Shown: positions 37,591 to 49,382, numbered from the stretch's first letter. The stretch is 64,000 bases of DNA from Polyodon spathula (GCF_017654505.1 NC_054539.1:66797256-66861255); one strand, 5' to 3'. Translations and numbers: made by a program. Notes: generated by a model not told the origin, from the sequence alone.

Positions 37591-38229
37591 GTTACAAACG
37601 GGGGACGGGGTGGGGGGTGCCGCTGGTCACATAACAACACACATCTGACTAAAATACAAAATGAAATAACTCCCTGTCTATAATGCACATATATAGAAGC
37701 AACAATGTTAATTTCCTTTATATTAACCATGCATAAAGCACCATGTAATCAAAGCTATATTCTTTACAAAAAAAAGATAACATTCCCACTAGTGGATCAT
37801 TTTAATGAGCAGTTTTTAAATTTTAAATGGCCTGGCTAAACGGCAGTCAGGAGTTCAGTTCGAAGCAACATACACGCAAACCAAGGTGGAGAAGGAGAGC
37901 AGGTCGGGAGAGGGGAAGAGGGAATGGGCTCACCCCAGGGTCGGCTGCCGGAGCGGGGTGAAACGAAGCAGCGAAAAAAGTAAATACATTAGGAAAGATA
38001 ACCATGTAATAGGCGTAATATTTATTTAGTTATACAACAAATGCTGAATACGATATCTGTATTATAAAGTGCCAGCGCAGCTTTTCTTCAGTTCAGATAG
38101 TTGTTTATAGTTTGAACAACACCAGTACTGTATTTACTGTAGAAATATTGCATGAATTACCACTATAGGGAATTGGGGGACATGCTGTAGGAGCATTATA
38201 ACTGAGAGCCTTACAGCGAGGGAGCACTG

Positions 38230-38580
38230 CATAATAGGTTTCTAATAAAAAAAAAAAAACATGTTGTGGTAGACTTACTGTAACTCATCCAAGATCATAT
38301 GCTTCAGCAAAAAACTTTCCTGTACAGACAAGTTTGACCTTCTCCTGACAGTTTAAATTGCACGACTAAATTTGCTCTCAACAGCTGGTCCATTTTCTTA
38401 CATAACTGTACTAACAAGGATGCACCAAGGTTGATGGCCTTTAACTACAGGCGTTGAATCATATTACAGTCTCCTGAGAATAAATGCTTAAATTCCCAAT
38501 ACACTGCCAAGTAATTACATCCACACTCATTTTCTTAACAGCGGACTAGGAGAATGTGAAATCCCCCTAGCTAAAGGTAA
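38230..38580. other. Intergenic, nothing recognised
   Basis: Short non-coding stretch with an A12-type run at about 38249. No feature supported. Confidence 0.5.
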
Positions 38581-38603
38581 TTATATATATATATATATAT
38601 ATA

Positions 38604-38646
<43 letters not shown>

Positions 38647-38667
38647 ATATATATATATATATATATC
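38581..38667. repeat. (TA)n microsatellite with CTATA interruptions
   Basis: TA dinucleotides with CTATAT interruptions near 38605 and 38645. Confidence 0.97.
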
Positions 38668-39032
38668 ATAGAAAGTTTCTTTCATTATGTTGTTGAGGAT
38701 GTTCGTATACAAGACTGTTTGTCTTTAAAATTATTAATGTGGTATGAGGGACTAGAATGGGAATTTATCTATCACAAATAACTTTTATGCAGTATACTTC
38801 TAAAGTGACATGATATTCATTTTAAATATTCAACAAAATCGAAAATTGACACACAATTAACATTAGATATAAAAAAGATATAAAAATCAATTTAGAGGTT
38901 TAAAGAACAGGCTAAAAAATAAAGCCTTATACTTTCTCATGTTGTTGCTCCATTTTTTTTCATGTGACATTGGCAGTGCGAGCTGCAGAATACAACATCT
39001 TGAAACTGACAGTTGTGAACATTATAGTTCCC

Positions 39033-39111
<79 letters not shown>

Positions 39112-39131
39112 GCTAGCTAGCTAGCTATCTA
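39033..39131. repeat. (CTAT)n then (CTAG)n tetranucleotide microsatellite
   Basis: About 19 CTAT units change into about four CTAG units before a last CTATCTAT. A point mutation in the unit appears to have spread by slippage. Confidence 0.97.
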
Positions 39132-39134
39132 TAA

Positions 39135-41675
39135 GCTTTGTAAGTCTTTTTTTAGGTTAAGTTTGGAGATGGGTTTGTAGGTGAAGTATTTGTGTAGAAA
39201 GCTGGGTTTTGTTTAACCGAAGTCATGCCAAATACTTCAATTGCTGTAAGAGCATTGAGCGCGAGGGGCATATTTTGGGACAGAGTGGACATGAACACTG
39301 TAACGCCTTCAAGAGCTGAGAGTTCAAACTGATGAAGTGAAAATTCTGCATATTTATTGTGACTTAACTTTAGGGTACATTAGTTCCTGCTGATGTAGTC
39401 ATTGGAATTATTGAGAACAGTACACCTTCATTGAAGAAAACTTGAATTTAATTACAGTAAAGGGCTAGAATATGGAGCAAAGATGATTTACAAGTAGGTG
39501 AGAATGAGAATGTAGGAATTTCTTCTTTTTGCGGAGTCCCTTGGTCTAATTGTTCTGCAAAAAAAGCCAGATTTACCCCGATTAAAAATGTAATACTTCC
39601 ATCGCTCTGTCCTGTTTAGCCCCAAAGGAATGTGTTTGGTTTCTGTGAATTACAGCCAGACTGTGCTAGTCCCCAGTGTGGGCACAGGCTGTTAGCATCT
39701 GCGTAGCTCTGAATAACATTGACAAAAAAACAAAAAATCATGTTGAGTAGTGCTGAGAAGTGGTTTTTCCTTATAACAAATATTACCAGGACATGATGAT
39801 GCTTTGTTCTACTGAACTTCTATTTGTTCAGGCGGTACGGAATGTTAGCAGACTGAAGCATACAGACTGCATACCGCCAAAACCCCAAATTTTCTTTTTA
39901 AAATGACTTTTAGACCACAGGACCCTGATAAGACACTTAGCAAATACAATTATGTGCTACAAACATGTATAAAGTATATCCTACAGCAACAGGTTCACTA
40001 TTATGCTTGTAATTCTGCAAGAATCAAATCCCTCACGGCATGATAGGCCATTGGTTATGTTCTTCACATCTTGTCAAGTGAGAGTTGGCATTAGTACAGA
40101 TTATCAGATTAAAGAAGCAGCCCTAAGCTTGAAGTCAAGATTGGTGGATCTTTTGACAAACAGGAAATCAATCAAAATGGCTTTTTGGGCCCCTATGCAA
40201 TTTATTTCTACAACTGTGCTGCTGTAACTAGAGTGGATCACTATTAATGAGAACATGAATTGAAAATGCTAAATATTTACTTTTCTCTTGGGTCTGTTCC
40301 ACAGCCTTCTTTAGTTCTGGATGAAAGATAACCAAAGTATCCAGCAAGCTTACTGTACAGTACTATAAATATTTACTATTAGTGCTGTTAACAACTCTGT
40401 AATTGTTAGTTTTTTAACATTATTATTGTATGTGCATCTTCATTAGGCCACTTGGCCACTTTTTTCAGTAAGGACAATTCTAAACCCAATAAGAAAAAGC
40501 TTAAGACTACTGTATTTACAAGCCGCAGAATTTAATTTCTGGTTTGGTCGTTTCTTTTCCTTTGATGATGACGATTTAGATTAAAGTGCTTTGAGAATGT
40601 AACCCATGGTGTTTTACCCTTTCAGAATTCCCTTGAGGAAAACATATTTTGTCTCCTGAAATGCATTACAATTTAGTTTTTTTGTATTATGTACAAGAGA
40701 TATGTGCATTGCTGTTTCTTATCTTATTATTTTCTGGTTGAGCGAGGCCATCTATTTGTGACTCTTGACATTTTCAACTTTAGGTAATTTGAAGTGGGAG
40801 GGAATATTGTTTGCTTTGAAAGAACCTGGCGTAAACCTTAATACAGTACTATGCAAATTAGAATTTGTCCCAGGACAATCTTTTACTCACCCATTTGAAA
40901 TGTTGTACATGAATATTGTTTCTTCTTTCTAATGAGAATGATGTAGCTGAAATGTTTGCCTGCAAGCTTTACTTTAAAACCTATAATTGAGGAATTACAA
41001 TAAAAATGCAGTAAGTGAAATGGGCTTTTGAGGTGGACATAACACCTTATAGCTGATTCCACTTGAAGGGGTCAGTTTATCAACAAACACTATTTTTTAA
41101 AACTTTGAGAATTACATCACCATATAAGGAACATACTAATCTCTTTCATTCAAACCTTCTTCTAAACACTCCTGTGCATTGTAGGTTACACAGAACAGGG
41201 AACAATGCAATGACTGTATTTTATTCACTGAAGCTACTTCCTAGAGTTAGAATCTGAATCTTTCAAAGCTCTGAACAACCATGCCCCTTTAATAAAGCAA
41301 ATGTTTATTTTGAGCAAAAGAACAACCCACAATGTTCTTCTGTCAGAGCATTAAACCAGCACTATAGTATTATTATAGATCGTTATTGTCTTCGGAGATG
41401 CATTTATTATGGTTTAATCACTGTAGTGAAGGTTGAGAATCTTTTAATAGTGACTTTACAGTTGACCAGTTTTATTGATTTTCCTGAAATGTTATGAATT
41501 GCTGAACTCAAAGATTAACCACATGAGAAAACACTGCATATGTACCTGTTTTTCTAAGTGAACAGCTATTACAAGCTATATAGTATAACATGGTCATTTG
41601 AATATTACATTTTTATGACTTGATGATGTTACTTGATTTTACCGCACAAGATGGCACATATCAAACTATTTAAAG
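39135..41675. other. Intergenic, nothing recognised
   Basis: No gene, RNA or bounded element recognised in this AT-rich stretch. Confidence 0.5.
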
Positions 41676-41679
41676 TATA

Positions 41680-41970
41680 CAGCTATGGCCAAACCTTTTG
41701 CATCAATTAGAATGTCTAACAACTTGACCATTATTCCATAGTCCAAATTCTGTGTTCTTGTGCATATTTTAGCCTTTTAGTCTAGTTCCCCTTTCTTCAG
41801 AGGTAGTATTCTTACTGCAACACATCATTTAAGTCCTGATTTCAAGAGTGACCTTCGTACTGTTGATTTCATGGACAATGACACCTGTGCCACCTTCTTT
41901 CTATTCCTTAAAGATATTATCTTCAAGTATTGCTCATCCCTGTTAGACAGCTTTTTGGGTCTTCCAAATT
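41680..41970 (-). pseudogene. Tc1-like transposon fragment, N-terminal transposase
   Basis: The low-coordinate edge after TATA reads CAGCTATGGCCAAACCTTTT, the terminal repeat style of fish Tc1 elements (CAG.CATGGCCAAAAGTTTT). On the minus strand, FGRPKKLSNRDEQYLKIISL (from 41968 downward) and STVRRSLLKSGLK match the second DNA-binding subdomain of Tc1 transposases (GRP.KLS.RDER.L..., then TVRR.L...GL). The catalytic DDE domain and the other terminus are missing. The high-coordinate edge abuts an unrelated repeat at 41980-42052. A stop follows SGLK. This is a short dead piece. Confidence 0.8.
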
Positions 41971-41979
41971 TGAATTGAA

Positions 41980-42052
41980 CATAAATATATAGTACTTTTT
42001 TGAAGATTCCTTCACATTGATCAACATTTAAATGGTATTGTGACAAGGTACT
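41980..42052 (-). repeat. Interspersed repeat shared with 49991-50062 (opposite strand)
   Basis: Read on the minus strand, AGTACCTTGTCACAATACCA and the following approximately 50 bases (TTTAAATGTTGATCAATGTG...) match 49991-50062 on the plus strand with few differences. One copy abuts a Tc1 fragment, the other lies inside a TIR element, so this is a dispersed family and not a local duplication. Confidence 0.88.
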
Positions 42053-42059
42053 TGTGTCA

Positions 42060-42600
42060 CATGTGTGGGTAACCCCATTGCAAGACAGAGAGACATAGGA
42101 GTTGGAGTTGAAACGGCGGCACAGGTATGCAGGATTTATCAACCACATAACAGAAAGTAAACAAAGGGGTCATGTGATGCTACCAACGATGGTAACACAG
42201 AGGACACATACAGGAGACTGTACAGGAGGCAAAATAAAACGCAGTACAAAAACTACAAATAAAAAGGTGCAACACAGGGTGCTCGCTAGCCTTATTGAAT
42301 GAGGCGTCCTGCTCCAGGACCCTGCTACACTACGTAATCTTCGCTAAACATTAACTTGGGATGAATATCCCCTAAACTAACCTGTTTATGAGCAGGTATT
42401 CTTACAACAACTCCTGCTTCTTCATACAGTCTTGGCTGGACATTGCCTTTACAAGTACCATGTTGCAGTCTGTAAACAACAATTTGCTCAAACATCACTT
42501 ATATTTGAGCATCAAAAGAATATTTGAGCATCACTTATATTTGGATAAAATTCACTAGATGTGATCGAAAAATGACAAACTCTGTTTTAGAGCAGGTGCA
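42060..42600. other. Intergenic, no supported gene
   Basis: Purine-rich, possibly retroposon-derived sequence (42060-42300), then AT-rich DNA. A short direct repeat (ATATTTGAGCATCA) occurs three times at about 42500-42540. No gene supported. Confidence 0.45.
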
Positions 42601-42608
42601 GTGACTTT

Positions 42609-42860
42609 TTATTGTGCTGATAAACAATTGACATCATGAAGATGCTGCAGAATGATCTGTGGATCTTGGGCAGGTGTTGTGACTCTTGATCTCCCAGTTC
42701 GTGGCTTGTCATTGACTTTTTGTGTCTGGTTATACTGTCTCGCCAGGTTTGAAATTGCTGACTGAGAGCACCCAAGATGACGAGTCACAGTACACTGCCC
42801 TAGTCCAGCCTGCAACATGCCAATTCCCCGAAGGTGCTGCTCTCTTGACAGACGTGGCAT
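42609..42860 (-). pseudogene. Tc1/mariner transposase fragment, paired-like HTH
   Basis: The minus strand from ATG 42860 encodes MPRLSREQHLRGIGMLQAGL, then HLGCSQSAISNLARQYNQT and RTGRSRVTTPAQD. These are the PAIRED-like helix-turn-helix and the GRPR.TTPAQDR AT-hook-like linker of vertebrate Tc1-family transposases. The frame is open for 83 codons but stops before the second DNA-binding subdomain and before any catalytic Asp. The catalytic part is absent toward lower coordinates. It is a different Tc1 family from the fragment at 41680-41970. A 5'-side terminus on the 43.0 kb side was not resolved. Confidence 0.88.
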
Positions 42861-43198
42861 GTTTTTTTTTTCTCTTAATTTCTAATTTTTTTTTTTTTTT
42901 TGTTTTTTTTTTTTTCCTCGGTTAATTAATTGCAATTCAACAGCTGACATTACTCTATATCCAGTGTCCAATTAACTGTCTCACTAATTAGATGATTAAG
43001 TGCATATGCTTCAGTCATAGTCACTCAAGCGTGTCATGGTCAAGGATGAATGCTGGAGTGATTAAAAAGAAACCAAAAATATTTCGCCTATGTTCATCAT
43101 TTATATACCTTATTTTTTTCCGAAAATAAATGTATGTATGTTATACTAGTGATAATTTTTTTTTTTTTGTTGCTCTGTATATTGATGTTCGGTGTATG

Positions 43199-43203
<5 letters not shown>

Positions 43204-43265
<62 letters not shown>
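43204..43265. repeat. (TA)n microsatellite
   Basis: A pure TA run of about 30 units. The 105-codon frame through it is artefactual. Confidence 0.98.
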
Positions 43266-43267
<2 letters not shown>

Positions 43268-43269
43268 TC

Positions 43270-44555
43270 AATACAGTGTCCAGTCTCGACTGTCCGTCCT
43301 TATTCATATCCGTGCCCAGTTTTACTTGCCAAAGCGCCCTTGCTCTCCAAAGCTACCCTGTTGTACAAGTTTATTAAAATATTAACAAACCACTTTATCA
43401 TTCAAAGTTTATTGCAAATGTTGGTTGATGACAGTAGTTTGTATTGATGTTTTTGTCAAATAACCTCTCTATAGCCTCCTTAAGGTATATCGAGTTTGTG
43501 CTGTATGTATTTATGTAGTATAAGATACATATGTCTCTTTGAAATTAATATTTATTGCAATATATTCATTATAATGCAGCCCTGTAACAATGGTTACTGG
43601 ACAAAAACATTTTTGTCACAAATTGCAGGAAAACTACATGACTGAAGAGAGGTGACTGCTCTCATTCAGTTAGTTATTTGTTTTATGTATTTGTTTAATG
43701 AAAACAATTGTGTCACAGTAAATGTCCATGATTTATGGCAATCTGAGTTCAAATCAGGGTGATTTCTGTCATGTAACCTTTGCTGTAAACTTCCATGAGC
43801 TTACTGAATTCTTCACTGTTGATGAAAGGCATTCAGTTCTTCACCTCAATGTCAATGGCTGATGGAAACACATACGTCCTACCTGACAGAAATGTGCAAC
43901 ACTATGACAATTAAAAGTAAGTCCACTGGGCTGGGAGCTTCAACTGAATCACAAGCTGTTGGTGTCTTTCACCTCGACTCGAAAAACAATTAATTGTGAA
44001 ACTGAAGAAAGAGCCCTGTTTAAAAATAGCACCAGTTGACAAAAACGAAAAAATACTACTTGACTACCTTTCTCCCCACCCACCTTAAATCCAATTGGCT
44101 AGCACAGAAACATCAGCCATGACCTTAAGCTTCAGCTTCTCAGAGAATTACCATCTGTTGTTTTCCGCTATCGCTTTAAGACCATGAACAAATACTGGTA
44201 TATTGAGTAGATTGCTTAGTGACAATCTTTGACAGAAAAAACCTACCAAGCAAATTGTATTTATAAAAGAAATGGTCCTATCTGTCCTCTATATATCTGT
44301 GTGAAGTGTATCAGCATTTGTGTGCATCAGCATTTTTACATCATAAATCGGTAATAATCAGATTCAACAAACAAAACACTTATTGCTCAGACGGACTTGA
44401 ATTTGGAAATATTAGCTTTCCATTTATTATCTTGATAAAATCTCTGGAAATATAATGTGCCAACAGGCTAAATAACATGTAAATGACTCTTTCATGACTT
44501 GTTGTAAATTAGAATTTTCGCAAAGCAAGTAATTCTGATTAGTAGATACGTGTGG
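43270..44555. other. Intergenic, nothing recognised
   Basis: No gene or bounded element recognised. Confidence 0.5.
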
Positions 44556-44558
44556 AGA

Positions 44559-44616
44559 ACAGGTAGCACAGGAAAGTGTAGTCCAACACAGGTAGCACAG
44601 GAAAGTGTAGTCCAAC
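44559..44616 (+). repeat. 29-bp tandem duplication
   Basis: ACAGGTAGCACAGGAAAGTG then TAGTCCAAC occurs twice head to tail (44559-44587 and 44588-44616) with no differences that I can see. Confidence 0.95.
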
Positions 44617-44801
44617 AATTAAGAAATTGCGGTTCAGTAATTAGTTTCAGTTTTAATTTCAAGTTTGCCTGCTACAGTCCACAAACAGCCAGATCCTTTC
44701 AGAGCAGTCTTATACCACTTCTGTACCAATGTAAGCCACAATGTTTTAAAATGAATGAAACAGTCCCAGAGAATTCATTTATTTTGTGTCGACGTCAGTG
44801 A

Positions 44802-45537
44802 CAGATTGTGACATAGACAGAATGATTCTTGGTGATAAATCTCTCTTGCGACCTGTGAGGGCATTGTATAAAGGAAACGGAGAGCCTTGGACTGGATGGC
44901 CTGACAATTCATTCCCAGGGTTAGATGGAATTCAGCCATCTAGAAAGGGGGCACAGCTGCGATACATTAAGTCATCCCCCCAGAGGGAAAGAGATGTGGC
45001 AACCATGAACTGAAGGAGAAATGGCTACACTCGCTAACCAAGGGGGCGTGACTGAAGGTACAAATAGGGGACATGGCTAGGTGATCTGTTCCTTTGTTTA
45101 TGGTTAAGAAAACTACTGAAGTACGAGTATAAAATAACCGTGAGTGTTTTGTTTCTTTCATCTAATTGTACTGCTCGTTATTTATTAAATGGCTAACATG
45201 ATCTGGAGCTGTCGCTTAAGGCCAGCACAAACCAAAACAACACTGCACCATTGTTCACGGATTAAAATTATAATTCACCACAAGCATTACAGCACTCACC
45301 TTGAACTTTTATGTGTGTGATTAGCTGTGTCTATTGTTTCGGGACTGCAACCCGTTGTTTATTGAACTGTGCAATACATATTGTTGTGTATTGCCAGCCC
45401 TCCATTTCTTTACTGTTGTCATCAGACTTTGGACTATAAAGCAACCACCATTTCACCAGTACTTTGTTGTTTGTCATTGTCTTGAGCACCGTATCACCTC
45501 TACACCTGCGCACTGCAAACCACATTGCCACACAGAT
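44802..45537 (+). mobile_element. Solo LTR with 5-bp target duplication
   Basis: An LTR-like block at 44807-45532 (726 bp) starts TGTGACATAGACAG and ends ATTGCCACA. It is flanked by the identical pentamer CAGAT at 44802-44806 and 45533-45537. Inside are a TATA-like GAGTATAAAATAACC (about 45127) and ATTTATTAAATGG (about 45180), plausible promoter and polyadenylation regions. No internal coding region lies between the flanks, as expected when two LTRs of one element have recombined. The family is likely Gypsy or an endogenous retrovirus; the block itself does not show which. Confidence 0.8.
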
Positions 45538-45539
45538 AT

Positions 45540-46030
45540 AGAAACATGAGGGATATAATATAAAATAATAAATAGGTTGCTGAGATAATAGATTCACACA
45601 GAGCAGAAGAAGAGACTTCACTGTTCATGAGTTATAGTTGCTGCCCTCTATAAAGGGGATATGTGTTATTATCCCAATGCACTCCATGTGTCATCAGTCT
45701 TAGAGAAATCTAAAAGTATGTTGTCAGCTGACAAAGAGTAAAAACAAGGTCAGGTCCAACCTTCCTCACACATGGAAATAAATCTTAGATCCTATTAAAA
45801 CCCTTTTGTACCCTGTCAATATTTTACATAGCATGCAAATTTTATATGCCATGTCTCTCACTGCATTTCTTTTTATGTATCACCATACTTCTTAGTCTTT
45901 GAATTCTAACTGTTTTCTCTGTACTGTACCTAGATGCACATAGATAATGTTTTGGTTTTCTGGAATTAAGAAAGCAATAACTAAGAATTGTAATGACTTG
46001 CGAGGATCCAGTGCTTCCCACTCAGTAATT
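45540..46030. other. Intergenic, nothing recognised
   Basis: Unassigned DNA between the solo LTR and the Gypsy pol relic. Confidence 0.4.
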
Positions 46031-46039
46031 GTGCTTAAA

Positions 46040-47540
46040 GTTGAAAGTTGCCCCAGGGCAGGGGCACTCTCCTTGTGGCTGGAGGGCGATGTAGGAATTG
46101 GCACTGTCCTGTCCCAGCACACTCAGAAAGTACTTCAGCCAGGCACTCTCCAGGGAAGAACAGAAGTATTGTGTCAATTGGTGGGAGTTACTGGCAGCTC
46201 TCCGAGCTATGGAATTACTTGTGGAATTACCATTACTTGCACGGGTGGCAGTTTGAGCTGAGAACTGACCATGTCTCCTTCCAGCTCAACTTTAAGCTCC
46301 CAGAAGGTCAGCTCGCCACTGGCTGGAAAGGCTGCAGCAATACAACTTCACTGTCTGCCATCAGGCCGGGCAGAAACACAGCAATGCAGACGGACTGTCC
46401 TGGCAGCCATGTGCAGCCATTGGCTGTCGATTATAAGAGCTCCGTGAGGCCAAGGAGGGGGAGGCCATGGGCCGGCAATAGACTCAGCTGCCTAAGGTAT
46501 GAGCCTTGGACCCAGATCAAGAACTAACAACAGCTGAGTGGAGGGAGCAGCAACTGGTGGATAGAAAACCAGGTCCAATGCTTCGCTGGAAGGAGGATGG
46601 CAAGAACCCCCCTGGAATGAGGTGAGCAGGCTCCTGGAACCCTTAAAGGCCCTTTGTGCACAGTGAGACTCCCTTGAGGTGTGCTCGGGTGTACTCCAGC
46701 GGCAGTCTGAGAACCCTTCGAGAGCCTCCACTATATGGCAGTTTGTGGTGTTGGCTGCCCTGAAAAGAGACTTTCTGGCTGCTGCCCATGGGACTGCAGT
46801 AGCTGGGCATTATGGATCTACTAAGACCCTACAAAAGCTACGTAGCAGGTTCTACTGGGTGAGGTGCAGGTGGGACGTGGAGTCGTGGTGCCAGCGGTGT
46901 GTCGCTGTGTAGTGCAGAAGGGGCCACCAGGATGGTCTCGAGCCCCTCTGCAGCAATATAACATTGGTGCTCCAATGGAAAGAGATGGTGGATATCTATT
47001 GGCCACTGCCCACTACTGAGTCTGGCAATAAGGTCATCGTAGTAACCATGGACTATTTTGCAAATTGGCAGAAGCATAGGCACTTCCCAACCAGTGCGCA
47101 GAGACTGTGGAGGTGGTGCTCATCAGCCAGATCTTCAGTCGGTTTGGAGTTCCTGCTGAGTTATACAACGATCAGGGTAGGAATTTCAAATCTGAGGTCT
47201 TTCAGAGTGTGTGCAGGAAGATGGGAATCCACAAGACTCGCACCATCCCCCCTGCACCCGCAGAGTGACTGCAGCCCTGCACTGCTTATGTTCGGTAGGG
47301 AATTGCGCACACTGGTGGACCTGGCTTTCGGGAGGCTAGACCTAGAGGGAGACCCCGTCCCTGCGGGTCCCAAGTTAGCCCACCAGCTGCAAGACCATCT
47401 TGAACAGTCACACCAGTTCTCCAGAGACCACATTTGGGAGGCTTCTGGGCGTCAGAAGCACGTATACGACCTGCGGTGCAAAGGCCACTACAGTGCATCT
47501 CATATGTGGTGTACCAGATCTGGCCGACCAGCCTAATAAA
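46040..47540 (+). pseudogene. Ty3/Gypsy pol relic (RNase H to integrase)
   Basis: Fragments of a second, older Gypsy element lie in several plus frames. RNase H remnants: GIGTVLSQH (about 46095-46121) and ELRTDHVSFQ (about 46254-46283). Integrase zinc site: VAGHYGSTKTLQKLRSRFYW with WCQRCVAV (about 46799-46909). Integrase core: PLPTTESGNKVIVVTMDYF (about 47005-47061), then in another frame YNDQGRNF (about 47164-47187). A tail follows with PALLMFGRELRTLVDL (about 47276-47323) and DHLEQSHQFSRDH. Protease and RT upstream are gone, the frame changes at least four times, and no flanking LTR was matched. The style is that of a different Gypsy lineage from the element at 33-37 kb. It is dead and older. 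Confidence 0.85.
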
Positions 47541-47544
47541 GTAT

Positions 47545-48630
47545 CGTTGGTGCCTAAAGTGCAACTCCTGGATTCTTATGTCTTAATTCTACAAACACAC
47601 AACAATATATTAGTTAGCATCAATAATATTTCATATGCCGTGCCAGGGACGTACCAAGCCCTCACGGATCGGTTAAGTGGCGTCTGGTTTGTTTTTCCAC
47701 TGCAGAGCCGAGCCGTGCTACTGACGACACACGCAACGAGATAGTTGTCATTAATTATTGTTATTAATGAACTCAGTTTACTAAAAGATGTGCAAACAAA
47801 TGGTGTTCCTAGATTAATAGACCAACGGTACAGCTGCATCTTGTATCGCTATATTTTGTAAACATATTTAGAAATGTCTTTATAATCCACAAATTTTACT
47901 GATTATATCAACTTACTAAAGTTCAATTAGTTCTGTTGAAGGGGAAAAAAAGAAGATTTTAAAAATATGATTTTCCAAAGATATCCAGTATAAGGTGCTT
48001 AAAAAAAAGAAGCTGTGTGAGCGCTATGAGAGCCGTAGTTGTGTGTATGGTACAGCTGTACAGTATTTTGTTTTACTATATTTTTGTAAATAAGTTTAGA
48101 ATTGTTTTATTTTCCACATTTTTTTTCTCTTTATATTAATACAATAAAAGCCAAGCATGAGACGTGCTAGAATTTTGTGTTTTTGAGTGTGCAAGTTAAG
48201 TGTACCGTACCCACGGTTTATGTCCATTTGCTTCATAAACGTTCTCATTTCTCATGCATGACTCCAAATCTTCCTGAACACTCCTATCTGCCCACAGAGA
48301 TACTAGAGCCTACACTTCCTCAGCATCCCAAGGCTGTACTTTTCTCTCATCACACTTGCTGCCCGCCATGTTTGTTGTTTTCCTTTCTGGAGTGTACTGA
48401 CTGATGTAGCGTAATGACGAAAATCCTTAACCCCGCCCCTGGCTCGGCTTGCAGCTGGAGTCAGACGATGGGGTATAGCTGCAGCTGGTAGGCACCCCAT
48501 CTTATGCATCCAAGCTCATGCACACTAAATTAACAGTTTCTGCCATGAGGTGATAGCCCTAGAAAGTTCTGGACACATCTGAAGCAGGTTAGAATGTAGC
48601 AAGTAGTCAAAGTAGATTAGCCACGCACGC
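47545..48630. other. Intergenic, nothing recognised apart from one repeat end
   Basis: No gene supported. The right part contains the repeat at 48469-48525 listed separately. Confidence 0.45.
48469..48525 (-). repeat. Interspersed repeat, inverted relative to about 50551-50613
   Basis: On the minus strand CATGAGCTTGGATGCATAAG then ATGGGGTGCCTACCAGCTGC reads like the plus strand near 50553-50604, where GCATGAGCTTGG and AGATGGGGTGCATACCGGCTGCAGC occur with a short insertion. The GC-rich content and spacing suggest a SINE-like retroposon. I could not identify clear A and B boxes. Confidence 0.65.
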
Positions 48631-48633
48631 TGC

Positions 48634-48828
48634 TACCGTATTACAGAAAATAAGCAATTGTGATACTTCTAAAATGCCTTAAATCATGTAATAAAATATT
48701 GCAGCATTTGTAAAGCATAATATTATTAATAAGGCTGTCCTCATATAATTGCCACCCTTGTTTAAGGGGCACAGTCATTTTGATCAATTTAAAATAATGC
48801 TGCAGCGCTAAATTGAGGTAATACGGTA
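48634..48828. mobile_element. Short TIR element with TACCGTATTAC termini
   Basis: A 195-base element starts TACCGTATTACAGAAAATAA and ends AATTGAGGTAATACGGTA. The reverse complement of the end, TACCGTATTACCTCAATTTA, matches the left end of 31047-31918. The start matches the inner start at about 31825. It belongs to the same non-autonomous family and has no coding capacity. Confidence 0.8.
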
Positions 48829-48829
48829 T

Positions 48830-49380
48830 ACACACACATAGTTAACAGGAATATATCTCTTTACTAAATGGATTTATTGAAAAGTTTATTATCAATGTCT
48901 TGATGTACTGTATTGCAACATGAATCTTCAGCTTATATTTGAGTGGAAAATAAGCAAAACAATAAGTATAACAGGAATAATAAGGAAAAAAGACACAATA
49001 CCAAGATCTAGCTATTTTTATAATGGTTGATTTTCTACCCATCTCCCATCCCTCATCCTGAGTCTCATGTTAACTTTCTACATCCATCCACCTTCCCCAA
49101 ACCTTACCCCCTTTATTTGCAAAACTATAATTTATTACAGTTTATATTGCTGGTTAAAAAGATTGACTACAACTCTTATAAGGGTTATTGAACTTTTTTG
49201 TCTTGGCAAATGGCAGTTACAAATTTGGTGAATTAAGTAATTTAGGAAATCTATAAATCAGAAAACAACATTGTTTCCAATGAAAAGTACAATACTGTCT
49301 GCTGTCATGCATTTTTAAAAACACATTTATGTTTATTTATTGTTACTCATTTATAGTTTTTGTTGTGCAGATTTTCTATA
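48830..49380. other. Intergenic, nothing recognised
   Basis: AT-rich DNA without a supported feature. Confidence 0.5.
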
Positions 49381-49382
49381 TA

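Larger units (their letters stand above)
32800..37595 (+). mobile_element. Ty3/Gypsy LTR retrotransposon, near-complete
   Basis: A full LTR-gag-pol-LTR element: LTRs at 32805-33015 and 37381-37590, and 5-bp target duplications GTTAC at 32800-32804 and 37591-37595. It has a primer-binding site, gag with a zinc knuckle, pol in the Ty3/Gypsy order protease-RT-RNase H-integrase, and a polypurine tract. The LTRs differ at about four positions in 211, so the insertion is recent. No env gene follows integrase. The serine-tRNA-type primer site resembles the Mag lineage; that lineage call is an inference. Two frame changes and one stop interrupt the coding region, so this copy as read is not intact. 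Confidence 0.97.
32733..38229. mobile_element. Tigger-like TIR element, interrupted by the Gypsy insertion
   Basis: The left terminus CAGTGCTCCCTCGCTATAAT and the right terminus (reverse complement CAGTGCTCCCTCGCTGTAAG) form inverted repeats. The left end follows TA; the right end is followed by CA, possibly a mutated TA target duplication. CAGTG...CTCGCTATAA resembles pogo/Tigger-group ends. Removing the Gypsy element and one copy of its 5-bp duplication leaves about 0.7 kb without a transposase frame, so this is a non-autonomous copy. It contains G-rich runs (32762-32770 and 37598-37618) and an internal AGCATTATAAC motif near both ends, a longer imperfect inner inverted repeat. Confidence 0.85.

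Noticed and set aside
44807..47540. Solo LTR and Gypsy pol relic as one element
   Set aside because: The LTR is closed by its own CAGAT duplications on both sides, so the pol relic at 46.0-47.5 kb is a separate, older insertion.
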